In this document: piece by piece, positions 55,435-64,000 of the stretch
How the letters are laid out: every line of letters begins with the position of its first letter
Numbering within the stretch: the stretch's first letter is position 1
Assembly: GCF_913778665.1 (NCBI RefSeq)
Contig: NZ_CAJYVQ010000010.1
Span: forward strand, 177,398-241,397
Source of the DNA: an uncultured Stenotrophomonas sp.
Lineage (GTDB): Bacteria; Pseudomonadota; Gammaproteobacteria; Xanthomonadales; Xanthomonadaceae
DNA: 64,000 bases
Reading direction: 5' to 3'
Program-made: the position numbers and the translations under genes
Notes under the pieces: model-generated
Told to the model about the DNA's origin: nothing
The model's input: the letters and a program-made list of their open reading frames with translations, nothing else
The model's database searches: none

Positions 55435-58400
55435 TCAACGATCCGGACGGTGTGCAGCATCCGCGTCCCGCTGGCGTTCCATGAACTCCTTCGACGGTTC
55501 ATCCAGCTTGTCGCCCAGCATGCGGCGCACGACCACGAAGAACACCGGGATCATCAGCAGGCCGAGCAGGGTGGCGAACAACATGCCGCCGATCACGCCG
55601 GTACCGATGGCGTGGCGGGAGTTGGCGCCGGCGCCGGTGGAAATCGCCATCGGGATCACGCCCATGATGAACGCGAACGAAGTCATCAGGATCGGGCGGA
55701 AACGCAGGCGGGCCGCCTCGATGGTGGCATCGCGCAGGTTCTTGCCGGCTGCACGCTGCTCCACCGCGAACTCCACGATCAGGATCGCGTTCTTCGCCGC
55801 CAGACCGATCACGGTGATCAGGCCGATCTTGAAGAACAGGTCGTTGGGCAGGCCGCGCAGCATCGACAGGCCGAGTGCACCCAGCACGCCCAGAGGCACC
55901 ACCAGCAGCACGGCCACCGGGATCGACCAGCTTTCATACAGCGCGGCCAGGCACAGGAACACCACCACGATGGACAGCACCAGCAGCAGGGTTGCGGCGT
56001 TGCCGGCCAGGATTTCCTGGTAGGACATGCCGGACCAGTCGTAGCCGAAGCCGGCCGGCAGGTCGTCGTTGACGATCGCTTCCATGGTCTGCATCGCTTC
56101 ACCCGAGCTGGTGCCCGGTGCCTGCGAACCGACGATGTTGATCGCCGAGTAGCCGTTGTAGCGGCTCAGCGACGGCGGTGCCGACACCCATTCGGACTTG
56201 ACCACCGTGTTCAGTGGGATCATCGCGTTGGTGCCGTCGGCATTGGTCGTCAGGGTGGAGGGGCTGTAGAAGCTCTTCAGCGACTCCTGGCCGGTGCGGT
56301 ACGGGCCATCGGCCTGCATGGTCACGCGCTTGATGCGGCCTTCGTAGAAGAAGTCGTTGACGTACACCGGGGCCAGCATCAGCTGGATGGTGCTGTACAC
56401 GTCCGACACCGACATGCCCATCGACTGCGCCTGCACGCGGTCCACGTGCAGCTGCAGCTGCGGCGCGTTTTCCAGGCCGTTCGGGCGTACGCCGACCAGG
56501 TGGTCCGGCTTCTGCGCGGCCTGGCCCAGCAGGATGTTGCGGGCCTGGGTCAGCTGCTCGTAACCGGCACCGCTACGGTCCTGAAGCCACATGTCGAACC
56601 CACCGAACTGGCCAAGGCCCTGCACGGTCGGCAGGTTGACCACGAAGATCTGCGCCTCCTTGATGCCGTAGAACGCGCCGTTCATGTTCTGGATGAACTC
56701 CGGTGCGGTGAACTTGCGTTCTTCCCACGGCTTCAGGCGGATGAAGCCCATGCCGACGTTTTCGCCGGAACCGACGAAGCTGAAGCCGGCAACCTGCAGC
56801 ATGCCTTCATAGCCATCCTGCTTCTCCAGGATGCCACGCATCTGCGCGAACACTTCGTTGGTCTGGCCCTTGGTCGAGCCCGGCGGCAGCTGCACGATCG
56901 CCAGCGCATAGCCTTGGTCTTCTTCCGGCAGGAAGCTGCCCGGCATGCGGGTGAACAGGAAGCCACACAGTGCGGTCAGCACCACGAACAGGATCATCCA
57001 GCGCGGGGCATGGCGCACCGCCGATGTGATGTGGCCCACGTAGGTGTGGCTGATCTTGTCGTAGTACTTGTTGAAGGTACGGTAGACGATGTTCGGGTTG
57101 TCGTTGTGCGTCGGCTTCAGGAAGGTCGCGCACAGTGCCGGGGTGAAGCCCAGCGCCAGGAATGCTGAGAATGCCATCGAGATGGCGATGGTCAGCGCGA
57201 ACTGCTTGTAGATCTCACCGGCCGCACCGCCCTGAAGGGCAGAGGGAATGAACACCGCGGCCAGCACGACGGTGATCGCCACCACCGCGCCGGTGATCTG
57301 GGTCATCGCCTTCTGCGTGGCCGGCTTCGGCGCGAGGCCTTCCTCGGTCATGATGCGTTCGACGTTCTCGATCACCACGATCGCGTCATCGACCACGATG
57401 CCGATTGCCAGCACCATCGCGAACAGGGTCAGCTGGTTGATCGTGAAGCCGATCATCCACATGCCCAGGAAGGTACCGAGCAGGGCCACCGGGATGACCA
57501 GGGTCGGGATCAGGGTGGCGCGGAAGTTCTGCAGGAAGATCAGCATCACCAGGAACACCAGCAAGACCGCTTCAAACAGGGTCTTGACCACTTCCTGGAT
57601 CGAGATCTTGACGAAGGTGGTGCTGTCGTATGGCGAGAACCAGGTGACGCCGGCCGGGAAACTCGGCTGCAGTTCGTCCATCTTGGCGCGCACCGCATCG
57701 GCCACGTTCAGGGCGTTGGCGCCCGGCAGCAGCTGGATGGCGAAGGCACCGGTCGGTTTGCCGTTGTACTGGGTATCGAAGCCGTAGTTGTTGGCACCGA
57801 AGGCAACGCGGGCGATGTCCTTCAGCAGCACGCGCGAGCCATCAGCGTTGGCGCGCAGGATGATGTTCTCGAACTCCTGCGGCGAGCTGAAGCGGCCCTC
57901 GGCCGAGACCGTGGCGGTGAAGTGCTGGCCTTCCGGCGACGGGTCCGAGCCCAGTGCACCGGCGGCGAACTGCACGTTCTGTGCGCGCACCGCGGCCAGC
58001 ACCTGGCTGGCCGACAGGCCGTAACCCTGCATCTTTTCCGGGTTGAGCCAGATGTTCATGGCGTACTCGGAACCGAACTGCTGGGTGCTGCCGACGCCGG
58101 GGATACGCGAGACCTGGTCGAGCACGCGCGAACCGACGATGTCGTTCAGGGCGTCACGGTTGATGGCCGGCGTATCGGACTGCAGCGCGATCACCATCAG
58201 GAAGCCGGCGTTGGCCTTGGCCACCACCACGCCCTGCTGGGTCACTTCCGAAGGCAATCGGGGCGTGGCCAGGGAGACCTTGTTCTGCACCTGCACCTGG
58301 GCGATATCCGGATCGGTACCGGTCTCGAAGGTCAGGGTGATCTGCGCACGGCCGTTGGAGGCGGACGAGGAACTGAAGTACAGCAGGTGATCGATACCGG

Positions 58401-58608
58401 TCAGCTGCTGCTCGATCACCTGGGTGACCGATTTTTCGGTGGTGTCCGCACTGGCGCCCGGGTAGGTAGCCGAGACGGTGACCTGCGGCGGGGCAATGTT
58501 GGGATAGGACTCCACGCCCAGGTTGAGGATCGCGATCACGCCGCTGAGCGAGATCAGGATCGCAACCACCCAGGCGAAGACTGGATGTTCGATGAAAAAT
58601 TTAGGCAT
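55435..58608 (-). CDS. RND multidrug efflux pump, inner-membrane subunit (HAE-1 family)
   Basis: This 1057-residue protein has the AcrB-type layout: 12 membrane helices, two large periplasmic loops and the start MPKFFIEHPVFAWVVAILISLSGVIAIL. The proton-relay helix TM4 shows IGIVVDDAIVVIENVERIM (the D-D pair). GFTPALCATFLKP and the C-terminal GLAAKNAILIVEFA are standard. It would pump amphiphilic compounds together with the adaptor encoded upstream and an outer-membrane channel from elsewhere. No channel gene is adjacent. Several Sme pumps of S. maltophilia lack a linked outer-membrane gene, but I cannot assign this one with confidence; SmeGH is a possibility. Confidence 0.93.
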   Translation of the reverse strand: MPKFFIEHPVFAWVVAILISLSGVIAILNLGVESYPNIAPPQVTVSATYPGASADTTEKSVTQVIEQQLTGIDHLLYFSSSSASNGRAQITLTFETGTDPDIAQVQVQNKVSLATPRLPSEVTQQGVVVAKANAGFLMVIALQSDTPAINRDALNDIVGSRVLDQVSRIPGVGSTQQFGSEYAMNIWLNPEKMQGYGLSASQVLAAVRAQNVQFAAGALGSDPSPEGQHFTATVSAEGRFSSPQEFENIILRANADGSRVLLKDIARVAFGANNYGFDTQYNGKPTGAFAIQLLPGANALNVADAVRAKMDELQPSFPAGVTWFSPYDSTTFVKISIQEVVKTLFEAVLLVFLVMLIFLQNFRATLIPTLVIPVALLGTFLGMWMIGFTINQLTLFAMVLAIGIVVDDAIVVIENVERIMTEEGLAPKPATQKAMTQITGAVVAITVVLAAVFIPSALQGGAAGEIYKQFALTIAISMAFSAFLALGFTPALCATFLKPTHNDNPNIVYRTFNKYYDKISHTYVGHITSAVRHAPRWMILFVVLTALCGFLFTRMPGSFLPEEDQGYALAIVQLPPGSTKGQTNEVFAQMRGILEKQDGYEGMLQVAGFSFVGSGENVGMGFIRLKPWEERKFTAPEFIQNMNGAFYGIKEAQIFVVNLPTVQGLGQFGGFDMWLQDRSGAGYEQLTQARNILLGQAAQKPDHLVGVRPNGLENAPQLQLHVDRVQAQSMGMSVSDVYSTIQLMLAPVYVNDFFYEGRIKRVTMQADGPYRTGQESLKSFYSPSTLTTNADGTNAMIPLNTVVKSEWVSAPPSLSRYNGYSAINIVGSQAPGTSSGEAMQTMEAIVNDDLPAGFGYDWSGMSYQEILAGNAATLLLVLSIVVVFLCLAALYESWSIPVAVLLVVPLGVLGALGLSMLRGLPNDLFFKIGLITVIGLAAKNAILIVEFAVEQRAAGKNLRDATIEAARLRFRPILMTSFAFIMGVIPMAISTGAGANSRHAIGTGVIGGMLFATLLGLLMIPVFFVVVRRMLGDKLDEPSKEFMERQRDADAAHRPDR

Positions 58609-58623
58609 GACGGAAGGTTCCCG

Positions 58624-59892
58624 TTACTGCTTGTTCGAATCGGTGGCGGCCGGCTTGGCCGCATCGGCCTGCTCGGGCTTGGCCGCATCGGCCGGTGCCT
58701 TGCCTGCAGCCGGTGCAGCGCCCGCCGGGGCGCCGCCGCCTGTGGCCGGCTTGCCGTTGGCGTCCTGGCCCGGGGTCCACGGCTTGGCCACCGCCGGTGC
58801 ACCTTCCTTGACCTTCTGCACGCCGGCCACGATCACCTTGTCGCCGGCGGCCAGGCCGTCGCTGACCAGCCAGTTGCCGTTCTGCGCGCCATCGGTCTTC
58901 ACGTTCTTGCGCGCGACCTTGCCGTCGGCGCCGACCACCATCACGTAGCCGCCGGTGGTATCGCGCAGCAGCGCCTGCTGTGGCACCAGGTAGGCGTTGT
59001 TGCGCTCGCCCAGGTTGGCCTGGAAGCTGACGAAGGCACCCGGCAGCAGGATCTGCTGCGGGTTTGGCAGCAGCGCACGCAGCGACACCGCGCCGGTGGC
59101 CGGGTCGACCGTGGTCGAGGAGAAGTCCAGCGTGCCCGGTTCGCTGTAGGTGGTGCCGTCGGCCAGCTTGACGCTGACGGTGGCCTTGCCGTCGCCGGAC
59201 AGCGCCAGCGCGCCCTTGGCCTGCTGCGCGCGCAGTTGGCTCAGCTCGTCCACGCTCAACGAGAAGTTCACATACAGCGGGTCGAGCTGGTCGACGGTGG
59301 TCAGCAGGGTCACGTCACCCTGGCCGACCAGCGCGCCTTCAGTGACCTGCTGCTTGTTGGCCACGCCACTGATCGGCGCGGTCACTTCGGTGTAGCCCAG
59401 GCTGATGCGCGAGGAGGTCACTGCGGCTTCGGCCTGCTTGACCGCAGCCAGCGCGGTGCGCTCGGCCGATTCGGCGTTGTCCAGGTCGGACTTGGAGACG
59501 AACTGCTGCGGCGCCAGCGAACGCGCGCGGTCGGCGGCGACCTTGGCGTTGGCGTAGGTGGCGCGGGCCGAGGCCAGCTGCGCTTCGGAGGCGTTGAGCG
59601 AGGCGCGCAGCGGCGCCGGATCGATCAGGAACAGGGTCTGGCCCTGCTTGACCTGCGAGCCTTCCTGATAGACGCGCTTGAGCAGCACGCCCGGCACGCG
59701 CGCGCGTACATCGGCGCTGCGGAACGGCGACAGGCGGCCGACCAGCTCGCGCTGCAGCGGCAGGGTCTGCGGCTTGGCGTCGATCACGCCCACCTCCGGC
59801 GGCGGGGGCGTCTGCTGTTCCGGCTTCTTGCAGGCAGCCAGCGCGACAGCAACGGCGCACGTCAAGGCAAGGGTGCGGAGTGGGGCGGTCAT
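58624..59892 (-). CDS. RND efflux membrane-fusion lipoprotein (AcrA type)
   Basis: This 422-residue periplasmic adaptor has a lipoprotein signal (LAAC, Cys about 21), a barrel-sandwich/lipoyl domain (LPLQRELVGRLSPFRSADVRARVPG...) with a coiled-coil hairpin (about 105-165), a beta-barrel domain and an unusually long Ala/Pro/Lys-rich C-terminal tail (about 375-422) of low complexity. The start overlaps the TetR stop (TGATG), so translation is coupled. The gap to the RND gene is 15 bases. The tail is longer than in AcrA. Confidence 0.92.
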   Translation of the reverse strand: MTAPLRTLALTCAVAVALAACKKPEQQTPPPPEVGVIDAKPQTLPLQRELVGRLSPFRSADVRARVPGVLLKRVYQEGSQVKQGQTLFLIDPAPLRASLNASEAQLASARATYANAKVAADRARSLAPQQFVSKSDLDNAESAERTALAAVKQAEAAVTSSRISLGYTEVTAPISGVANKQQVTEGALVGQGDVTLLTTVDQLDPLYVNFSLSVDELSQLRAQQAKGALALSGDGKATVSVKLADGTTYSEPGTLDFSSTTVDPATGAVSLRALLPNPQQILLPGAFVSFQANLGERNNAYLVPQQALLRDTTGGYVMVVGADGKVARKNVKTDGAQNGNWLVSDGLAAGDKVIVAGVQKVKEGAPAVAKPWTPGQDANGKPATGGGAPAGAAPAAGKAPADAAKPEQADAAKPAATDSNKQ

Positions 59893-60548
59893 CAGGAGGA
59901 ACTCCGGGGTTGGTTTGTAGACGGGGCCGGCGACGGCTGCGGCGCGAACGCGCGCAGGAAGCTGTCGACGGAGAACTCTGCCCAGCGCCGACGCAAAAGC
60001 GCGTCATCACGATGGGGGGTATGGAAACGCTGTTTGTCGAAATCCTGACCGGCGATCATGCTCAGCAGCAGTTCGGCCATGAAGTGCGGGTCGTCATGGC
60101 GCAGCTGGCCGTTCCTGCAAACGGTTTCAATCCATTCAGCAAGATGAAGCGTCAGCGCGCCGGCCCCATGCCGGTACAGCGTACGCGCCTCTTCGGGAAA
60201 CTGGGCTGCGTCGGCGGCAATCAGCCGGCAGGCCTGTCCTACGTGCGGTTGGTTGAAGTGCTCCAGGAAATCGGTGGCGAACTGGAGCAGGCTGGCACGC
60301 AGGTCGTCAGTGCGGAGTGCACGGACCATGGCGCCGGTGGCGTGGCCGACGTGGCGCTGCATCACCCGGCGCAGCAGATCCTGCTTGCTGCCATAGCGCG
60401 AGTACAGGGTCTGCTTGGAGCAGCCGGCGTGCTGGGCCACCGCGTCCATGCTCATCTGCATGCCCTGCTGGGCCAGCAGTTCGCGCACGGCATCGAACAC
60501 GCGCTCATCGCGTGCGTCGAGGGCAACAGGAAGGTAGGCCGGGTTCAC
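59892..60548 (-). CDS. TetR family regulator of the RND operon
   Basis: This 218-residue protein has an N-terminal TetR helix-turn-helix (about 18-62, RVFDAVRELLAQQGMQMSMDAVAQHAGCSKQTLYSRYGSKQDLLRRV) and a C-terminal ligand domain (FATDFLEHFNQPHVGQACRLIAADAAQFPE). It is the first gene of an operon with the efflux genes. The start is taken as the GTG at 60548 (MNPAYLPVALDARDERVFDAV), because a -10 (TATAGT) and a dyad lie immediately upstream. The longer open frame to 60704 would run through that promoter. It probably represses its own operon until a ligand binds. Confidence 0.85.
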   Translation of the reverse strand: MNPAYLPVALDARDERVFDAVRELLAQQGMQMSMDAVAQHAGCSKQTLYSRYGSKQDLLRRVMQRHVGHATGAMVRALRTDDLRASLLQFATDFLEHFNQPHVGQACRLIAADAAQFPEEARTLYRHGAGALTLHLAEWIETVCRNGQLRHDDPHFMAELLLSMIAGQDFDKQRFHTPHRDDALLRRRWAEFSVDSFLRAFAPQPSPAPSTNQPRSSS

Positions 60549-60552
60549 GCGG

Positions 60553-60584
60553 TGGACTATACCGTCCAGTTCAGGATTGTGGAA
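60553..60584 (-). promoter_or_regulatory. Leaderless promoter and TetR-type dyad of the RND operon
   Basis: On the minus strand TTCCAC (60584-60579) and, after 17 bases, TATAGT (60561-60556) form a promoter whose -10 ends seven bases before the GTG at 60548. TGGAC and GTCCA (60553-60557 and 60564-60568) make a 16-bp dyad, TGGAC-N6-GTCCA, that overlaps the -10. A leaderless autorepressed transcript is inferred. Confidence 0.55.
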
Positions 60585-60798
60585 TCGCGTCGGCGTTGCT
60601 GCGTGTGTCTTCCGGTAACACGTTTTGCCGATCCTGTCGGCAGTGCTGAAACGAGCGCCAGCACCATACAGGTGCGAACTGAATAGGCGTCTAAACCGCA
60701 GCAAACCCGAATCTGCTTATTCCGTCCTGCAGCAAGGCCTTTTCGTGCGGTAGGGCTACAATTTCATTTTCCCAACTGAGCAAGCGCATCGCTCTGCC

Positions 60799-63700
60799 AT
60801 GAAACCGCAAAAAACCGCAGCCAAGACCGTGAAAAACAAGACCAAACCAGCAGAGTCGGAGGTCGCAGTGACCGCTGGTTTCTCCCTGGAGCCGGTATAC
60901 ACGGCATTGCGCAAGCGCTTCCCCGCGGCCGCACAGGCCGAAGCAGTGGCCTTCGCCACTGACTTCTACAAGCGTATGGAGTCGGACGAGTTCCCGCACC
61001 ACAGCGCTGAAGAGTGGGCCGCTCTCGCGGCTGAGACGCTGGAATTCGCCCGTGCCCGCAAGGCCGGTAAGGCCAACGTCCGCGTGTTCAATCCGACCGC
61101 GAAGGCCAATGGTTGGGAATCGCCGCACACGGTGCTGCAGATCGTCAATGACGACATGCCCTTCCTGGTCGATACCGTCACCATGTCGCTGGCCGAACAG
61201 GGCGTAGGCGTCCACGTGCTGGGCCACCCGGTGCTGCGCTTCACCCGCGATAAGGCCGGCAAGCTGGTCAAGGTCGGCGAGGGTGACGCCGAGTCGGTGA
61301 TGCTGCTGGAGATCGACCGCCAGCCGGCCGAAGCCATGGCCGCCATCGAGCAGGCCATCAACAAGGCGCTGGATGAAGTGCGTGCGATCGTGCGCGACTG
61401 GCAGCCGATGAAGGACAAGGCACTGGCGCTGGCCGACGACCTGGGCAGCCGCCAGCTGCCGGTCGACGATGCCTCGCGCAAGGAAGCGCAGGAATTCCTG
61501 CGCTGGGCCGCCGACAACCACTTCACCTTCTTCGGCTACCGCGAATACCGCGTCGAGAAGCAGGGCAAGGAAGACGTGCTGGCGCCGCTGAATGACACCG
61601 GCCTGGGCCTGATGCGCGGCAAGGACAAGTCCGCTGCGCGTCCGGTCAAGACCCTGGCTGCGCAGGGCCTGAACGCCACCTCCGGGCTGAAGGACGCGCT
61701 GATCCTGACCAAGACCAATGCCCGTTCGCGCGTGCACCGCGCCGGTTACATGGACTACATCGGCGTGCTGGAATTCGACGCCAAGGGCAAGATCATCGGC
61801 GAGCAGCGCTTCCTCGGCCTGTTCACCTCCAGCGCCTACAACCGCCGCCCGTGGGAAATTCCGCTGGTTCGCCAGCGCCACGAGCACGTGATGAAGCAGT
61901 CCGGTCTGGCCCCGTCCAGCCATAGTGGCAAGGCCCTGCGCCACATCCTGGAAACCCTGCCGCGCGAAGAACTGTTCCAGTCCAGCGAGGACGAACTGTT
62001 CCGCACCGCGATGGGCGTGCTGGGCCTGCAGGAGCGCGTGCGCAGCCGCCTGTTCCTGCGCCGCGACAAGTACAGCCGTTTCATTTCCGCGCTGGTCTAC
62101 CTGCCGCGCGAGCGCTTCAACACCGACGTGCGCCTGCGCATCGAAGCGATGCTGAAGGAAGCGCTGCATGGTGAGTACGTCGACAGCTCGGTGGTGCTGG
62201 GCGAATCGCCGCTGGCCCAGGTGCACCTGATCGTGCGCCCGAAGCCGGGTGAAATGCTCGACGTCGATACCGCCGAACTGGAGCAGAAGCTGGCCCAGGT
62301 GCTGCGCAACTGGCAGGACGACCTGCGCGAAGCGCTGGTGTCCCGCCACGGCGAGACCGAAGGCCTGCGCATTGCCGCCCGCATCGGCAAGGCGCTGCCG
62401 GCCGGCTACATCGAAGACAACAGCACCGCCGTTGCCGCCAACGATGTCAGCCAGCTCGACGCGCTGACCGGCCCGGATGACCTGCGCCTGAGCCTGCAGG
62501 CGGTGCCGCGCGAAAGCGGTGATGGCCTGCGCCTGAAGCTGTATCGCCAGCTGGACGACATTCCGCTGTCGGACGCGCTGCCGATGATGGAAAACATGGG
62601 CCTGCGCGTGATCGCCGAGCGTCCGTACCGGCTGTCGGTCGACAACGCGCCGGTGTACGTGCAGGACTTCGAGGTCGAATCGACCGCCGGTGCGATCGAT
62701 GCCGCCAGCGTCGATGAAGCCTTCGGCGAGACCTTCGCCCGCGTCTGGCACGGCGATGCCGAGAACGATGGCTTCAACCGCCTGGTGCTGGCCGCCGGCC
62801 TGCACTGGCGCCAGGTCGCCATGCTGCGTGGCTACTGCAAGTACCTGCTGCAGACCGGCGTGCCGTTCTCGCAGGCCTACGTGGAAGGCACCTTCGCCCG
62901 TTACCCGCTGCTGGCCCGCCTGCTGGTGGAACTGTTCGAAGCGCGCTTCGATCCGGCCACCGGCCACGAGAGCAAGGACGACATCGCTGCCGGCCAGGCC
63001 CAGCTGAAGGCCCACCTCGATGTGCTGGCCGCCGGCGACGAGGCCACCCTGAAGGTGCTCAAGACCGTGGTCGATGCCCGCAAGGGTGACCGCGATGCGC
63101 AGATGCAGGCCGCGCGCGATGCGCTGCTGAAGCTGATGGACCGCGTGTCCAGCCTGGACGAGGACCGCATCCTGCGTTCATTCATGGGCGTGATCGACGC
63201 GACCCTGCGCACCAGCTACTACCAGACCGATGCCAACGGCCAGCACGGCCACGTCATCAGCTTCAAGTTCGATTCGGCGCTGGTGCCGGACCTGCCGAAG
63301 CCGCGCCCGTACCGCGAGATCTTCGTCTACGGCCCGCGCGTGGAAGGCACCCACCTGCGCTTCGGCGCGGTCGCGCGTGGCGGCCTTCGCTGGTCGGACC
63401 GTCGCGAAGACTTCCGTACCGAAGTGCTGGGCCTGGTCAAGGCGCAGATGGTCAAGAACACCGTCATCGTGCCGGTCGGCGCGAAGGGCGGCTTCTTCGC
63501 CAAGATGCCGCCGGCCAATGGTGACCGCGACGCCGTCTTCGCCAACGGCGTCGCCTGCTACAAGCTGTTCATCCAGGGCCTGCTGGACATCACCGACAAT
63601 ATCGTCAACAACAAGATCGTGCCGCCGGTGGATGTCGTGCGCCACGACATGGACGATCCGTACCTGGTGGTGGCCGCCGACAAGGGCACTGCGACCTTCT

Positions 63701-64000
63701 CCGACATCGCCAACGGTATCGCCATCGATTACGGCTTCTGGCTGGGTGATGCTTTCGCCTCCGGCGGTTCGGCCGGGTATGACCACAAAAAGATGGGCAT
63801 CACCGCGCGCGGTGCCTGGGTGGGTGTGCAGCGTCACTTCCGTGAACGCGGTATCAACGTGCAGCAGGACCCGATTACCGTGATTGGCGTCGGCGACATG
63901 GCCGGTGACGTGTTCGGCAACGGTCTGTTGATGTCTGACAAGCTGCAGTTGGTGGCAGCGTTCAACCATCTGCATATCTTCATCGACCCTAACCCGGACC
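60799..64000 (+). CDS. gdhB: NAD-dependent glutamate dehydrogenase, 180-kDa class, 5' part
   Basis: The first 1067 codons of a large enzyme (class size about 1600 residues) that converts glutamate to 2-oxoglutarate and ammonia with NAD+; it runs off the window. The N-terminal regulatory region includes HTVLQIVNDDMPFLVDTVTMSLAEQG (ACT-like). Further on are FFGYREYR, the catalytic core VARGGLRWSDRREDFRTEVLGLVKAQMVKNTVIVPVGAKGGFFAKMPP (substrate Lys in KGGFF) and GVGDMAGDVFGNGLLMS (start of the NAD domain). The ATG at 60799 is taken (MKPQKTAAKTVKNK). A GTG at 60868 has GGAGG close by and could be the true start. A TACAAT at 60757-60762 may be its -10. The product feeds 2-oxoglutarate to the sucAB complex. 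Confidence 0.93.
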   Translation, partial: MKPQKTAAKTVKNKTKPAESEVAVTAGFSLEPVYTALRKRFPAAAQAEAVAFATDFYKRMESDEFPHHSAEEWAALAAETLEFARARKAGKANVRVFNPTAKANGWESPHTVLQIVNDDMPFLVDTVTMSLAEQGVGVHVLGHPVLRFTRDKAGKLVKVGEGDAESVMLLEIDRQPAEAMAAIEQAINKALDEVRAIVRDWQPMKDKALALADDLGSRQLPVDDASRKEAQEFLRWAADNHFTFFGYREYRVEKQGKEDVLAPLNDTGLGLMRGKDKSAARPVKTLAAQGLNATSGLKDALILTKTNARSRVHRAGYMDYIGVLEFDAKGKIIGEQRFLGLFTSSAYNRRPWEIPLVRQRHEHVMKQSGLAPSSHSGKALRHILETLPREELFQSSEDELFRTAMGVLGLQERVRSRLFLRRDKYSRFISALVYLPRERFNTDVRLRIEAMLKEALHGEYVDSSVVLGESPLAQVHLIVRPKPGEMLDVDTAELEQKLAQVLRNWQDDLREALVSRHGETEGLRIAARIGKALPAGYIEDNSTAVAANDVSQLDALTGPDDLRLSLQAVPRESGDGLRLKLYRQLDDIPLSDALPMMENMGLRVIAERPYRLSVDNAPVYVQDFEVESTAGAIDAASVDEAFGETFARVWHGDAENDGFNRLVLAAGLHWRQVAMLRGYCKYLLQTGVPFSQAYVEGTFARYPLLARLLVELFEARFDPATGHESKDDIAAGQAQLKAHLDVLAAGDEATLKVLKTVVDARKGDRDAQMQAARDALLKLMDRVSSLDEDRILRSFMGVIDATLRTSYYQTDANGQHGHVISFKFDSALVPDLPKPRPYREIFVYGPRVEGTHLRFGAVARGGLRWSDRREDFRTEVLGLVKAQMVKNTVIVPVGAKGGFFAKMPPANGDRDAVFANGVACYKLFIQGLLDITDNIVNNKIVPPVDVVRHDMDDPYLVVAADKGTATFSDIANGIAIDYGFWLGDAFASGGSAGYDHKKMGITARGAWVGVQRHFRERGINVQQDPITVIGVGDMAGDVFGNGLLMSDKLQLVAAFNHLHIFIDPNPD

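Noticed and set aside
60691..63015. 774-codon minus-strand frame opposite the glutamate dehydrogenase
   Set aside because: The forward frame contains the conserved dehydrogenase motifs. The reverse frame is a shadow rich in Gln, His and Arg.

Overview
The window is a GC-rich (about two-thirds G+C) gammaproteobacterial chromosome segment. Its gene content and repeats point to Stenotrophomonas, probably the S. maltophilia complex. The evidence is the many short hairpins that start with GTAG (the SMAG family described in that species), a methionine synthase split over two genes, a fused E1 alpha-beta dehydrogenase, an AhpD/ECF41 pair, and the NAD-dependent glutamate dehydrogenase of the very large class. 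I see no prophage, insertion sequence, CRISPR array, rRNA or tRNA. The segment reads as core chromosome with strong coding on both strands.

Layout. 1-5.4 kb: 5' end of fpr behind a Fur-box-like dyad, an ABC exporter, an ECF41 sigma factor with its AhpD-type partner, and class I fumarase. 5.5-9.7 kb: a decayed and an intact Cys-rich lipoprotein, a GST, an ArsC-like protein coupled to outer-membrane phospholipase A1, a DUF456 membrane protein and a cold-shock protein. 9.7-15.2 kb: two glycine-zipper envelope proteins, a cytochrome c'-like membrane protein, TcdA, TatD, a GNAT and a second GST. 15.2-21.8 kb: fused E1 dehydrogenase, asparagine synthetase, FMN reductase and DnaB. 21.9-26.5 kb: a TonB-dependent receptor and PhoD phosphatase behind a candidate Pho box, then two small envelope genes. 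26.6-32.2 kb: the complete 2-oxoglutarate dehydrogenase operon sucA-sucB-lpdA. 32.4-38.5 kb: a GNAT fusion, a RoxA-like ribosomal oxygenase, a 0.75-kb repeat island, purB and fumC.

38.6-43.3 kb holds an envelope module: a small membrane protein, a YtrA-type GntR regulator, an ABC ATPase, an ABC permease and a GIN-domain repeat protein, followed by two lipoprotein genes. It sits behind a promoter whose -10 lies inside a GGTG-N16-CACC dyad. 43.6-47.6 kb: periplasmic glutathione peroxidase, a Mip-type FKBP, Ugd, SlyX and DUF2058. 47.6-53.6 kb: an MFS transporter, split metH, and an ArsR-methyltransferase fusion that resembles the SahR regulators of the SAM cycle, with a long dyad over its promoter. 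53.7-55.3 kb: an acyl-CoA dehydrogenase and a small membrane protein. 55.4-60.5 kb: an RND efflux operon led by its own TetR gene. 60.8 kb to the end: the 5' two-thirds of an NAD-glutamate dehydrogenase.

Several regulatory circuits can be read directly from the DNA. These are the ECF41 autoregulatory promoter (TGTCACG-N16-CGTC, apparently leaderless), the YtrA dyad, the ArsR/SahR-like dyad and a TetR dyad overlapping a leaderless promoter. The most unusual non-coding structure is a pair of oppositely oriented foldback elements at about 34.87 and 35.24 kb. They share a core but have different arms that still pair, including a clean compensatory base change.
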